Origin: Porites lobata
Lineage: Eukaryota > Cnidaria > Anthozoa > Scleractinia > Poritidae
Assembly (NCBI GenBank): GCA_942486035.1
Contig: CALNXK010000100.1
Location: 1,348,501 to 1,412,500, forward strand
Direction of reading: 5' to 3'
DNA length: 64,000 nucleotides
A model generated the notes under the pieces. The model did no database searches, was not told where the DNA came from, and worked only from the letters and a program-made list of their open reading frames with translations. This document shows positions 1-11,590 of this stretch, in pieces. The stretch's first letter is position 1, and each line of letters opens with the position of its first letter. The position numbers and the translations under genes were made by a program.

Positions 1-120
1 GAAAGAAAATCTCAACGCAGGGTTGAACCCGGACCTTTCGAGCATCCTTATCTCTCTCCACTACCACTACACTACTACACTGACTCGCCAAAATTCCGAA
101 AAATGTAAGTACATAAACTA
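1..120 (-). repeat. tRNA-derived SINE fragment (partial)
   Basis: On the minus strand there is a pol III B-box-like motif, GGTTCAACCC, in a context typical of a tRNA T-arm. A TAGTGGTAGTGG A-box-like segment lies about 50 bases upstream of it. The remainder shows no tRNA cloverleaf, so a SINE head is more likely than a functional tRNA. The element reaches the window edge. Confidence 0.4.
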
Positions 121-553
121 ACAAACTATTTTTCTTAACTGATACATCAATAACAGGTGACCCTAGCCCTTTCTATAACTTTTAACGTAAATTCAGATTG
201 GGCATCAACGTCGTTCTTTCTAAGACTATCCAAAAACGTATTATTTTCCTTATTGTAACTTAATCCAGGGAATATATTGCATCTATCATGACTAAGGGCT
301 TGGTTACCAATGCCGGGTGGCATCGACCGTTAAAAATGGCAAAGACCGTTTACGAAAGGGAACTGAATAGGCTTCGCCGTCTGACCCAAAAGATGGTCTT
401 AACTCAAATTTAGATCGATCCAAATTAGAGTTTGGTTCGTCTCACGAAAAGTTCGACGTTTGGCCTTAACGTTACTGACTACAATCTTAAAGTTCGACTT
501 ATAAGTCCTGTAATTGATGCCATTAATTTTTTCTTATATTACTTCCAAATTAC

Positions 554-688
554 CTGTCCTTCTATATGAGGTACGTATTCGTTTTGGTGCACGGCTTTCG
601 TCGTCATTTTGCGCTTCAGCTCTTCTGAACGAACCTTCCTCAAAAACTCGTCGGAGTACACTAACTTTACTTGTGTCCTCACGCAAAC
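554..688 (-). CDS. Type C phase 1-1 exon (45 residues), gene affiliation uncertain
   Basis: A 135-nt exon with acceptor ...gaaacag|GT and donor AGGACAG|GTAA on the minus strand, beginning and ending in phase 1. It encodes a short, charged peptide containing SKVSVLRRVFEEGSFRRAE and a basic tail with PKRIRTS. It is clearly paralogous to the exons at 57450-57704 and 56165-56305, and the flanking intron sequence is also similar (480-860 against 57380-57880). It lies downstream, in the minus-strand sense, of the A/B exon array and may continue that gene. If so, the plus-strand mini-gene at 1302-2394 sits in its intron. It could also be the start of a third paralogue extending past the left edge. 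No known domain is recognised. Confidence 0.6.
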
Positions 689-1301
689 CTGTTTCATAGA
701 TAGCAAAAAGGAATGATGTCTTCGATATTTTTTGCTAAGGAAAAGATATCCCGGCCCACCAACGTAATTTAACGAAGAAATGATTATCTGAGTAGAAAAT
801 CCACTGCATTCTAGGTGTGAAGTCGATAGAGGTTCACTGGGCGTTCTTGGCTTTCAACAATCTTTAGCTTTCAGTGACTTCGCAAATTTCAGCTTATGAC
901 GTCATCCTTAAGAAATTATTTTTACCGGGCCTTCCTTTCAGGAAGAGACGGGTATGGTTCTGGCCTTGGTTGTTCCTTCGTCGTCGAATCGCCCTCTGAT
1001 CTTTAAAGCGCATGCCTGTACTGGCGGATTATCACGTGATGGATTTCCGGCAAATTCATTGGCTTAGAGACAAAATCTTCTTGACATGTTGTCGAGAACA
1101 AAAGGCAGCGTTTTTGTCGAAGGGTAGCGTTAACGTTGTGGTTTTGTTGCCTCTATGAGAGATCGACAATTATTTTGGTCGAAATATTTAGTGATATGTG
1201 TTGTCTAGAGGACAATGTATCCCGGAACTGTCAGACAAATACAGTGGCTTGATCCGTTTAATCGAGATCGGCGTTGCGATCGCTGGTTGTGAGAAGAAGA
1301 C

Positions 1302-2394
1302 ATGCTAAAAAGGTAGGTAATGTTCACTTTTTATGTTTAGTCCAAGTCACGAGAATTTATATAGCAGTTGAAGAAACACTATTGGGCTTTGTTTTGGCGA
1401 GTAAGCGTGTACCGAGGTGCAAGGAAGAAGCACTTTTATATAAACGTATGGACCGTTTTCGTGCTAAATTGTACAACTTGACTGTCCGATCTGTTCAAAC
1501 ACACAAGTCGCTGTAAACACCTTAGAACTTTTATGCTTTATAGCTTTTATCGCAAAACAGTAAGACACAGTGGGAAATTTAAAAGCAGAGAAATTGCTTT
1601 GATTTAGTAATATAGCATAGTTTGCACCTAGTTGCATGAAAGTGGCAGTAAATTACCGTTTCGGTGCATTAATTGCTAATTCATCGAAACAAACGAATCT
1701 GACTGTTCATCGCAGAAGTTTCTGCTTGGTCCAAGTCTCGTGCTTCCCGGCTGTCTGGGTATAGAACGGAAACTTACTATATCGGTGGAAAGAAATATTC
1801 TTTGACTAACTTTTTTTGGCATATATGGATTAACTTGTATCGAGCTCTCACGGAAAAGGCAGATTTGTAAAGCACGTAGAGTTGTTTGATGCTCAAATTC
1901 TACATGATTTTGATCGATCAAACAACATCTCACTGTTAAATTAAATCAAAGATTACGTGTAAGCAAATAGCTTTTTAAAAAATGGGCGATTGCTTACCCT
2001 CCAATTTCGATCTTGCAAAACTCCATTTTGATCGATTCAACATTTATTGAAATTTCAAAATTATCTATGCTAGAAATTTTTCTCTTTGCTGTGTTCAGCT
2101 GCTATACATTCAAAACTGCAATTAAAGAACATTAAAAGGGTCGACAAATCGATTATAATTATAATTTTCTGTATTTTAGGTTGGTTTTGGGATTATCCTC
2201 AACGAGGTACACAAGGGTATAGGTTTGGGTTTTCTGTGGTTACTTCTTTGCTTGTTGTTGAATCAATAACAAGGTAATGAAATATTGACATATCCCTTGT
2301 TTATTTACTTTTCTTTTTTAGGGAAGATGAATTTGATCCCAAATCAAACGATAAGTGCAGCATCACTTTTCGAAGTTTTCTGATGATGAATTAA
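1302..2394 (+). CDS. Predicted three-exon mini-gene encoding 36 residues, unknown function
   Basis: Exons at 1302-1312 (ATG, 11 nt), 2180-2206 (27 nt) and 2322-2394 (73 nt, TAA) join in frame with two phase 2 introns. The signals are donor AAAAG|GTAGGT, acceptor gtattttag|G, donor ACGAG|GTACAC and acceptor cttttttag|G. An in-frame TGA lies 12 bases before the ATG, so this is the first available start in that exon. The product starts MLKRLVLGLSS, has an acidic middle (TREDEFDPKS) and ends SFLMMN. A possible AATAAA polyadenylation signal is at about 2520. I do not recognise the protein. The competing frame through the same exons stays open but lacks an ATG. A longer transcript with upstream exons is possible. 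Confidence rests only on splice and phase agreement. Confidence 0.4.
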
Positions 2395-2761
2395 CTAAAA
2401 CAAGATGCCGGTAGTTTGTCTTTGAAGTACCTGTACCAGAGTGACAATAATATGAAAAAAGATCTTATTCATGGGCCGATCTGTTTTTTTTTTACTCTTT
2501 TTTAGTAATTTAGCATGTACAATAAACACTTCAGCAACCAGAACAAATATAAAATCCTGGCATAATTATTCCAACCATTATGATCTCTTCCTTTTCATAT
2601 AGGGTGTTATTTCAAAGAATTTTCCCTCAAAATATTAGTTAACTACCTAAGATTGTGACTGAAGCTCATGCTAATTTAAAGAAAAAGAAAACTACCAGCA
2701 AAACTACTTTGAAGCATTATGCAGTCATGGTCAAGTACACCCCAAACCACAAATTCACAGG

Positions 2762-3055
2762 GCGACTTCTCAAACCGCGTCAATTGGAAAAAGATTATCC
2801 AATCCCAACATTTTTTTGGAAAACAGAAAATTCTCACTTGTTTTGGAAAAGACCACTAAAATTCAAGGTTCAGCTATAGAACCATTGAAAGGTTAAAATA
2901 TTCAACCGTTTGAACTGACTTCGCCTCTCAGGAAGCAGCCCTCAAAATTCTTCATGTTTATTGGTTCGTTTGCAAAAAACCTTGAGAATCTTTTGTTTTC
3001 AAAAAACGTTGTGATTGGATAATCTTCTTTCAGGTGTCCCGGTTCGAGAAGTCGC
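2762..3055. repeat. Inverted repeat present in every array unit (first copy)
   Basis: Left arm about 2762-2865 and right arm about 2945-3055 are the same sequence in opposite orientations, around a central spacer of about 80 bp. On the plus strand the left arm can be read as LEKDYPIPTFF. On the minus strand the right arm reads LKEDYPITTFF, so both arms descend from one sequence. The minus-strand arm lies in an open frame of 74-85 codons in all ten units, ending near a good donor (GGCGAA|GTAAGT) in most copies. I see no consistent acceptor: copies 2 and 4 have cttttacactag, but the others have GG in its place. Exon status is unproven. Confidence 0.8.
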
Positions 3056-3396
3056 ACTGAAATACTTCTGGCAAATAATGTATCTATGAATCCTGGGTCA
3101 GGCTCTGCTCCTTGAACCAGTGTGAAAAACTTTAGAAGGCTTGAGCTTTTGTCTCGCATTCCATCGATTATACCTCACCTTGGAGGTCTCTCAGGTATAC
3201 ACTTCACTCCTAATGTTAATGGGAATATGAAAGATCTTGCATCCAGAAGTAGGAACACACTGAATGCTCAGCTGAATGCACCCACCAAAGCCAAAACGTA
3301 ATATGGATTAAAAAAAAAACTATTGAATTTCCTTAAAACAAACAAAAAACGTTAACATATTGTTAGCAGGTAAACAGTTTTGATAAATCTTGTTAC

Positions 3397-3573
3397 CTGT
3401 GCTTTTAATTTCGGCTTTGGCTGCTTCTTCTTGGCTTGTATTATCTTCTTTTTCTTGAGTTGGTGTTAATGTTAGTTCAGCTGAAGCAGGGGCCATAATT
3501 GAGTTACCCCTAATAAAGCTTCTGCTTGATGCTTGTCCTTGTGAATTTACCTTACTATTGCTCTGGTGCAAAC
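3397..3573 (-). CDS. Array exon A1 (59 residues, phase 1-1)
   Basis: A 177-nt minus-strand exon. The acceptor is ctacccag|GTTTGCACC and the donor is AGCACAG|GTAACAAG. Both borders split a Gly codon after its first base (phase 1), so the exon can be repeated or skipped without breaking the frame. The peptide is rich in Ser, Gln and Glu: SSRSFIRGNS near the start, then LTPTQEKEDNTSQEEAAKAE and a terminal KSTG. It has no recognised fold and is probably a flexible or helical linker. Its start (GLH-x4-SKVNS) resembles the start of type C exons (GLPEDTSKVSV), which suggests common origin. This is the most 3' A exon of the array gene. Confidence 0.7.
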
Positions 3574-4253
3574 CTGGGTAGATAGACCAACATACAGATA
3601 CAAGAAAAATGTATAAAAATATTTGCCAGTACGCTGTATTTGAACAGGGAGGGGGTTGGGGGAAGCTTATTTTTGTGACCCCGTGATCCAACAATTTTTG
3701 GTGTCTATTAATCGCGTTGTGCTGAAAACCCGTTGTGTATTCTAATTGAAGTGGCCTTCCTGAAACGCGAATTCTTACAATCCTTGATTGTGAGTCGTGA
3801 ATACACATACATTGAACAATTTAAGTCACTTTTGATAAACAGTGTTTTTTTGTTTTGCTTTTTTTTCCAGCAAGAAAGGGCAACCGCGAAGTTGAGCGTC
3901 AAGTGCAACATATATTTTGTAAAGGCATAAAATTAAAAATACGACTAAAAAAACAGGCATAACCCGTAAATATGAATATCTCATTCATTTAAAGTAACAT
4001 TTCATAAACTGTAATGCAGTATCGCGTGGCCAATAAAGCCAAGTCATGCGGGATCTTTTCCATTAAGTTCTTTTTTCTCATCTAACGATACTTAACTGCC
4101 GGCTATAATGGTGCCTATCTTACTAGAAGTCCTATATATTTGATTGTGGCATGAGTGTATTTCTTCGTCACGTGTAAGAAATTTAATTGATTTCAAAAAT
4201 GCTGAATACATTAACCGAAATTCAAGTCGCTAATATAGGTGTAGTCCCATTAC

Positions 4254-4370
4254 CTGTCTGGTTGTATGGAGCACGCCTTCGGTATTGTGCATGTTCTCGA
4301 CTTGCATCAGTGTCTTTCGCCTTGTTTTCGAAAGCTCGTCTCTGCCATTTTACGTTAACTGTACTCTCAC
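4254..4370 (-). CDS. Array exon B1 (39 residues, phase 1-1)
   Basis: A 117-nt minus-strand exon with acceptor cgttttttgacag|GTGAG and donor CCAGACAG|GTAATG, phase 1 at both ends. The peptide reads STVNVKWQRRAFENKAKD, then SREHAQYRRRAPYNQTG. The pattern RRAFE...SREHA.KRRR...RTG matches type C exons (LKRVFEEGSFRRAE...ESREHAPKRIR...RTG), so B and C appear to be one exon family. The basic RRR stretch could be a nuclear or docking motif, but no function can be assigned. Confidence 0.7.
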
Positions 4371-4457
4371 CTGTCAAAAAACGTAGTTTACGTGATTTAT
4401 ATGCCGCGAAGGACGTTACTTTGTAAAGGACAAGAACCTGACTTTATACTTCATATA

Positions 4458-4727
4458 TACAGCTATATCGAGCAAGAATGTCGGAAAAAGTGCACGCAAC
4501 AATCCCGAAATGCAATGTGGGTGGTTTTAAGTTCACTGTTCTTTAAAGAAATTTAAAAGAATTGGTACGAAAGGTCGTGGAAATGTGCGTGCGAGTGCCA
4601 AAGGAAAGCAACAAAAGTAGGTTCAACAAGTACAGTCGTCAGAAACACTGTATTGATCATATCCCACATTACCATTCGGGATTGTCGCGTGCACATTTTT
4701 CCGACAATCTTTCTCGAAGTAGCTGTA
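4458..4727. repeat. Fold-back MITE with ~70 bp arms, carried in each full unit (first copy)
   Basis: The left arm begins TACAGCTATATCGAG and the right arm ends CTCGAAGTAGCTGTA. The arms match over about 70 bp, through GTGCACGCGACAATCCCGAA, around a ~130 bp centre. It is flanked by TATA, consistent with a TA target site of Tc1/mariner type. The second copy is at 6864-7133, and the same element sits at the same place in units 1-9. The diverged copy of this locus at about 61490-61530 lacks it, with the flanks running straight through, so it is an insertion that was then amplified with the array. Confidence 0.85.
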
Positions 4728-5832
4728 TATAACAACACTGCCGGGTGTAAAAGGGCCTTTCAGTCTAATTCAACATCCTAAACTCAGTAGCCTCGCAGGT
4801 CTTCAGAACCTCTGATTTAATTGGACCTTTATGGTCGCAGCTCTTTTGTTTTCTTCCTTGGTTCTATTGTTAACTTTGGTGTCATTATTTTCCCAGCCAA
4901 TCCCATGAGGGCTTTTTACAGATCAAAGGTCGCCCCTGACTTTGCTACCAAATTGCCTGACAGTTGCTATTCGTTCTAAGCGGAGAAGAATCCAGCCAGG
5001 TCCAGACAGAACTATAAAGCTAATTTTGATTTTGATTCAGCCCTAGATATTTGTCAAGAAAGTGGCGTGCGTCGGTTAAACAGGTTGGCCTTCAGTTTTT
5101 TGGAGGTTGGTAGAAGCGCAAGCCCAGTGAAAGTTTGGTTCAATCATCAAGGCGAGTTGCAAGCCAGCACCCAAACCGCTAATTTACAGTGCTACTACTC
5201 AAACCGGGTCAATTGGAAAAAGATTATCCAATCCCAACGTTTTTTTTTTAAACAGAAGATTCTCAATTTTTTTTTGGAAAGGACCACTAAAATTCAAGGT
5301 TCAGCTATACGACCGTTGAAAAGTTTAATATTTAACGGCGTTTGAACTTACCTCGCCTCTCAGGAGGCAGCCTTCAAAATTTTTAATGTTATTGGTCCGT
5401 TTGCAAAAAACCTTGAGAATCTTTTGTTTTCAAAAAACGTTGTGATTGGATAATCTTCTTCCAGGTGCCCCGGTTCGAGTGGTCGCACTGAAATACTTCT
5501 GGAAAATAATGTATGACTGAATCCTGGGTCAGGTTCTGCTCCTTGAACTAGTGTAAAAGACTTGAGAAGGCTTGGGCTTTTCACGTGTCTCGCATTTCAT
5601 CGATTATACCTCACCTTGGAGGTCTCTCAGGTATACACTTCACTCCTAATGTTAATGACAATATGAACGATCTTGCATCCAGAAGTAGGAAGGTACTGAA
5701 TGCTCAGCTGAATGCACCCACCAACGCCAAAACGTAATATGGATTAAAAAACAAACTATTGAATTTCTTTAAAGCAAACGAAAAACGTTAACATATTGTT
5801 AGCGGGTAAACAGTTTTGATAAATCTTGTTAC

Positions 5833-6009
5833 CTGTGCTTTTAATTTCGGCTTTGGCTGCTTCTTCTTGGCTTGTATTGTCTTCTTTTTCTTGAGTTGGT
5901 GTTAATGTTAGTTCAGCTGAAGCAGGGGGCATAATTGAGTTACCTCTAATAAAGCTTCTGCTTGATGCTTGTCCTTGTGAATTTACCTTACTACTGTTCT
6001 GGTGCAAAC
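5833..6009 (-). CDS. Array exon A2
   Basis: 177 nt, phase 1-1, type I (KVNS, MPPAS, TPTQEK). Splice signals are intact and the frame is open. It differs from A1 by a few residues, including HQNSS in place of HQSNS. Confidence 0.7.
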
Positions 6010-6659
6010 CTGGGTAGATAGACGAACATACAGATACAAGAAAAATGTATAAATATATTTGCCAATACGCTGTATTTGAACAGGGAGGGGGTTGGGGGAA
6101 GCTTATTTTTGTGACCCCGTGATCCAACAATTTTTGTTTGTCTGTATTGTAATTGAAGTGGCCTTCCTGAAACGCGAATTCTTACAATCCTTGATTATGA
6201 GTCGTGAATACATATACATTGAACAATTTAAGTCACTTTTGATAAACACTGTTGTTTTGTTTTGCTTTTTTTTCCAGCAAGAAAGAGCAACCGCGAAGTT
6301 GAGCATTAAGTGCAACATATATTTTGTAAAGGCATAAAATTGAAAATACGACTAAAAAACAGGCATAACCCGTAAATATGAATATATCATTCATTTAAAG
6401 TAACATTTCATAAACTGTAATGCAGTATCGCGTGGCCAATAAAGCCAAGTCATGCAGGATCTTTTCTTTTAAGTTCTTTTTTCCCATCAAACGATACTTA
6501 ACTGCCGGCTATAATGGTGCCTATCTTACTAGAAGTCCTATATATTTGATCGTGGCATGAGTGTATTTCTTCGTCACGTGTAAGAAATTTAATTGATTTC
6601 AAAAATGCTGAATACATTAACCGAAATTCAAGTCGCTAATATAGGTGTAGTCCCATTAC

Positions 6660-6776
6660 CTGTCTGGTTGTATGGAGCACGCCTTCGGTATTGTGCATGT
6701 TCTCGACTTGCATCAGTGTCTTTCGCCTTGTTTTCGAAAGCTCGTCTCTGCCATTTTACGTTAACTGTACTCTCAC
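6660..6776 (-). CDS. Array exon B2
   Basis: 117 nt, phase 1-1, type I (STVNVKW). The coding sequence appears the same as B1. Confidence 0.7.
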
Positions 6777-8209
6777 CTGTCAAAAAACGTAGTTTACGTG
6801 ATTTATATGCCGCGAAGGACGTTACTTTGTAAAGGACAAGAACCTGACCTTATACTTCATATATACAGCTATATCGAGCAAGGATGTCGGAAAAAGTGCA
6901 CGCGACAATCCCGAAATGCAATGAGGGTGGTTTTAAGTTCACTGTTCTTTAAAGAAATTTAAAAGAATTGGTACGAAAGGTCGTGGAAATGTGTGTGCGA
7001 GTGCTAAAGGAAAGCAACAAAAGTAGGTTCAACAAGTACAGTCGTCAGAAACACTGTATTGATCATATCCCACATTACCTTTCGGGATTGTCGCGTGCAC
7101 ATTTTTCCGACAATCTTTCTCGAAGTAGCTGTATATAACAACACTGCCGGGTGTAAAAGGGCCTTTCAGTCTAATTCAAAATCCTAAACTCAGTAGCCTC
7201 GCAGGTCTTCAGAACCTCTGATTTAATTGGACCTTTATGGTCGCAGCTCTTTTGTTTTCTTCCTTGGTTCCATTGTTAACTTTGGTGTCATTATTTTCCC
7301 AGTCAATCCCGTGAGGGCTTTTAACAGATCAAAGGTCGCCCCTGACGTTGCTACCAAATTGCCTGACAGTTGCTATTCGTTCTAAGCTGGGAAGAGTCGA
7401 GGCAGGTCCAGCCAGAGCTACAAAGCTAATTTTGATTCTGATTTAGCCCTAGATATTTGTCAAGAAAGTGGTGTGCGTCGGTTAAACAGGTTGGCCTTCA
7501 GCCTTTGGTGGTTGGTAGAAGCGCAACTCAAATGAAAGTTGGGTTCAATTATAAGGCGAGTTGCAAGCCAGGACCCAAGCCGCAGATTTACAGTGCGACT
7601 ACTCCAACCGGGTCACTTGGAAAAAGATTATCCAATCCCAACGTTTTTTCGGAAAACAGAAAATTCTCACTTTTTTTGGAAAGGACCACTAAAATTCAAG
7701 GTTCAGCGATAGAACCATTGAAAAGTTAAAATATTCAACTGTTTGAACTTACTTCGCCTCTGGGGAAGCAGCCCTCAAAATTCTTCATGTTTATTGGTCC
7801 GTTTGCAAAAAACCTTGAGAATCTTTTGTTTTCATAGAAAGTTGTGATTGGATAATCTTCTTTCAGGTGTCCCGGTTCGAGAAGTCGCACTGAAATACTT
7901 CTGGCAAATAATGTATCTATGAATCCTGGGTCAGGCTCTGCTCCTTGAACCAGTGTGAAAAACTTTAGAAGGCTTGGGCTTTTGTCTCGCATTCCATCGA
8001 TTATACCTCACCTTGGAGGTCTCTAATGTTAATGGGAATATGGACGATCTTGCATCCAGAAGTAGGAACGCACTGAATGCTCAGCTGAATGCACCCACCA
8101 AAGCCAAAACGTAATATGGATAAAAAAACAAACTATTGAATTTCCTTAAAACAAACAAAAAACGTTAAGATATTGTTAGCGGGTAAACAGTTTTGATAAA
8201 TCTTGTTAC

Positions 8210-8386
8210 CTTTGCTTTTAATTTCGGCTTTGGCTGCTTCTTCTTGGCTTGTATTGTCTTCTTTTTCTTGAGCTGCTGTTAATGTTAGTTCAGCTGAAGC
8301 AGGGGCCATAATTGAGTTACCCCTAATAAAGCTGCTGCCTGATGCTTGTCCTTGTGAATTTGCCTTACTACTGCTCTGGTGCAAAC
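8210..8386 (-). CDS. Array exon A3
   Basis: 177 nt, phase 1-1, type II (KANS, ASGSSF, MAPAS, TAAQEK). The last codons read KSK rather than KST, so the donor is AGCAAAG|GTAAC, still a good match. Confidence 0.7.
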
Positions 8387-9071
8387 CTGGGTAGGCAGAC
8401 GAACATACAGATGCAAGAAAAACGTATAAATATGTTTGCCAACACGCTGTATTTTAACAGGCAATGGGGAGGAGGGTGGAGGGAGCTTTTTTTGTGACCC
8501 CCTCATCCAACAATTTTTGGTGTCTATTAATCGTGTTGTGCTGATAAACCGTTGTGTATTATAATTGAAGTGGACTTCCTAAAACGCGAATTGCTACAAA
8601 TCCTTGATTGTGACTCGTGAATACACATACATTGAACAAATTAAGTCACTTTTGATAAACAGTGTTTTTTGTTTCGCTTTTTCTTTTTCAGCGAGCAAGG
8701 GCAAGCGCGAGGTTGAGCGTCACGTGCAATATATATTTTGTAAAGGCATAAAATTAAAAATACGACTAAAAAATCATAACCCTTTAATATGAATATCTCA
8801 TTCATTTAAAGTAACATTTCATAAATTGTAATGCAGTATCAAATGGCCAATAAAGCCAAGTCATGCGGGATCTTTTCCTTTAAGTTCTTTTTTTCAATCT
8901 AACGATACTTAACTGCCGGCTATAATGGTGCCTATCTTACTAGAAGTCCTATATATTTGATTGTGGCATGAGTGTATTTCTTCGTTACGTGTAAGAAATT
9001 TAATTGGTTTTAAAAAATGCTGAATACATTAACCGAAATTCAAGTCGCTAATATAGGTGTAGTCCCATTAC

Positions 9072-9188
9072 CTGTCTGGTTGTATGGAGCACGTCTTCGC
9101 TTTTTTGCATGTTCCCGCCTTGTACTTCTGTCCTTCACCTTGTTTTCGAAAGCTAGTCCCTGCGATATTAAGTTTGCTAAAATCCCAC
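9072..9188 (-). CDS. Array exon B3
   Basis: 117 nt, phase 1-1, type II. The first third reads GILANLISQGLAFEN instead of STVNVKWQRRAFEN. The basic tail KKRRRAPYNQTG is kept. Confidence 0.7.
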
Positions 9189-10646
9189 CTGTCAAAAAAC
9201 GTAGTCTACGTGATTTATATGCCGCCAAGGACGTTACTCTGTAAAGGACAAGAACCTGACTTTATACTTTATATATACAGCTATTTCGAGCAAGGATGTC
9301 GGAAAAAGTGCACGCGACAATCCCGAAATGCATTGTGGGCGGTTTTAAGTTCACTGTTCTTTAAAGAAATTTAAAAGAATTGCGACGAAAGGCCGTGGAA
9401 ATGTGTTTGCGAGTGCTAAAGGACAGCAACAAAAGTAGGTTCGATAGGTGCAGTCGTCACAAACACTGTATTGATCATATCCCACATTACCTTTCGGGAT
9501 TGTCGCGTGCACATTTTTCCGACAACCTTTCTCGAAGTAGCTGTATATAACAACACTGCCGGGTGTAAAAGGGCCTTTCAGTCTAATACAAGATCCTAAA
9601 CTCAGTAGCCTCGCAGGTCTTCAGAACATCTGATTTAATTAGATCTTTATGGTCGCAGCTCTTTTGTTTTCCTCCTTGGTTCCATTGTTAACTTTGGTGT
9701 CATTATTTTCCCAGCCAATCTCATGAGGGCTTTTAACAGATCAAAGGTCGCCCCTGACTTTGCTACCAAATTGCCTGACAGTTGCTATTCGTTCTAAGCT
9801 GGGAAGAGTCGAGGCAGGTCCAGCCAGAGCTACAAAGCTAATTTTGATTCTGATTTAGCCCTAGATATTTGTCAAGAAAGTGGTGTGCGTCGGTTAAACA
9901 GGTTGGCCTTCAGTCTTTGGTGGTTGGTAGAAGCGCAACTCAAATGAAAGTTGGGTTCAATTATAAGGCGAGTTGCAAGCCAGGACCCAAGCCGCAGATT
10001 TACAGTGCGACTACTCCAACCGGGTCACTTGGAAAAAGATTATCCAATCCCAACGTTTTTTCGGAAAACAGAAGATTCTCACTTTTATTGGAAAGGACCA
10101 CTAAAATTCAAGGTTCAGCTATAGGACCGTTGAAAAGTTAAAATATTCAACCGTTTGAACTGACTTCGCCTCTCAGGAAGCAGCCCTCAAAATTCTTCAT
10201 GTTTATTGGTCCGTTTGCAAAAAATCTTGAGAATCTTTTGTTTTCAAAAAACGTTGTGATTGGATAATCTTCTTTCAGGTGTCCCGGTTCGAGAAGTCGC
10301 ACTGAAGTACGTCTGGCAAATAATGTATCTATGAATCCTGGGTCAGGCTCTGCTCCTTGAACTAGTGTAAAAGACTTGAGAAGGCTTGGGCTTTTCACGT
10401 GTCTCGCATTTCATCGATTATACCTCACCTTGGAGGTCTCTCAGGTATACACTTCACTCCTAATGTTAATGACAATATGAACGATCTTGCATCCAGAAGT
10501 AGGAAGGTACTGAATGCTCAGCTGAATGCACCCACCAACGCCAAAACGTAATATGGATAAAAAAACAAACTATTGAATTTCTTTAAAGCAAACGAAAAAC
10601 GTTAACATATTGTTAGCGGGTAAACAGTTTTGATAAATCTTGTTAC

Positions 10647-10823
10647 CTGTGCTTTTAATTTCGGCTTTGGCTGCTTCTTCTTGGCTTGTATTGTCTTCTT
10701 TTTCTTGAGTTGGTGTTAATGTTAGTTCAGCTGAAGCAGGGGGCATAATTGAGTTACCTCTAATAAAGCTTCTGCTTGATGCTTGTCCTTGTGAATTTAC
10801 CTTACTACTGCTCTGGTGCAAAC
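10647..10823 (-). CDS. Array exon A4
   Basis: 177 nt, phase 1-1, type I. Nearly identical to A2, supporting a duplication of a two-unit block (units 2-3 to units 4-5). Confidence 0.7.
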
Positions 10824-11473
10824 CTGGGTAGATAGACGAACATACAGATACAAGAAAAATGTATAAATATATTTGCCAATACGCTGTATTTGAACAGGGA
10901 GGGGGTTGGGGGAAGCTTATTTTTGTGACCCCGTGATCCAACAATTTTTGTGTGTCTGTATTGTAATTGAAGTGGCCTTCCTGAAACGCGAATTCTTACA
11001 ATCCTTGATTATGAGTCGTGAATACATATACATTGAACAATTTAAGTCACTTTTAATAAACACTGTTGTTTTGTTTTGCTTTTTTTTCCAGCAAGAAAGA
11101 GCAACCGCGAAGTTGAGCGTTAAGTGCAACATATATTTTGTAAAGGCATAAAATTGAAAATACGACTAAAAAACAGGCATAACCCGTAAATATGAATATA
11201 TCATTCATTTAAAGTAACATTTCATAAACTGTAATGCAGTATCGCGTGGCCAATAAAGCCAAGTCATGCAGGATCTTTTCTTTTAAGTTCTTTTTTCCCA
11301 TCAAACGATACTTAACTGCCGGCTATAATGGTGCCTATCTTACTAGAAGTCCTATATATTTGATCGTGGCATGAGTGTATTTCTTCGTCACGTGTAAGAA
11401 ATTTAATTGATTTCAAAAATGCTGGATGCATTAACCGAAATTCAAGTCGCTAATATAGGTGTAGTCCCATTAC

Positions 11474-11590
11474 CTGTCCGGTTGTATGGAGCACGTCTTC
11501 GGTATTGTGCATGTTCTCGACTTGCATCAGTGTCTTTCGCCTTGTTTTCGAAAGCTCGTCTCTGCCATTTTACGTTAACTGTACTCTCAC
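11474..11590 (-). CDS. Array exon B4
   Basis: 117 nt, phase 1-1, type I, ending YNRTG. Frame and splice sites are intact. Confidence 0.7.

Noticed and set aside
3320..3911. Long minus-strand frames extending beyond exon A on both sides
   Set aside because: The extra sequence includes the polypyrimidine tract and the flanking intron. Only the 177 nt between acceptor and donor is consistent across copies.
7457..7729. Plus-strand ~90-codon frame recurring in six array units
   Set aside because: It starts at TTG rather than ATG, runs through the inverted-repeat arm and has no supporting splice or Kozak context. Its recurrence follows from the array being highly similar.
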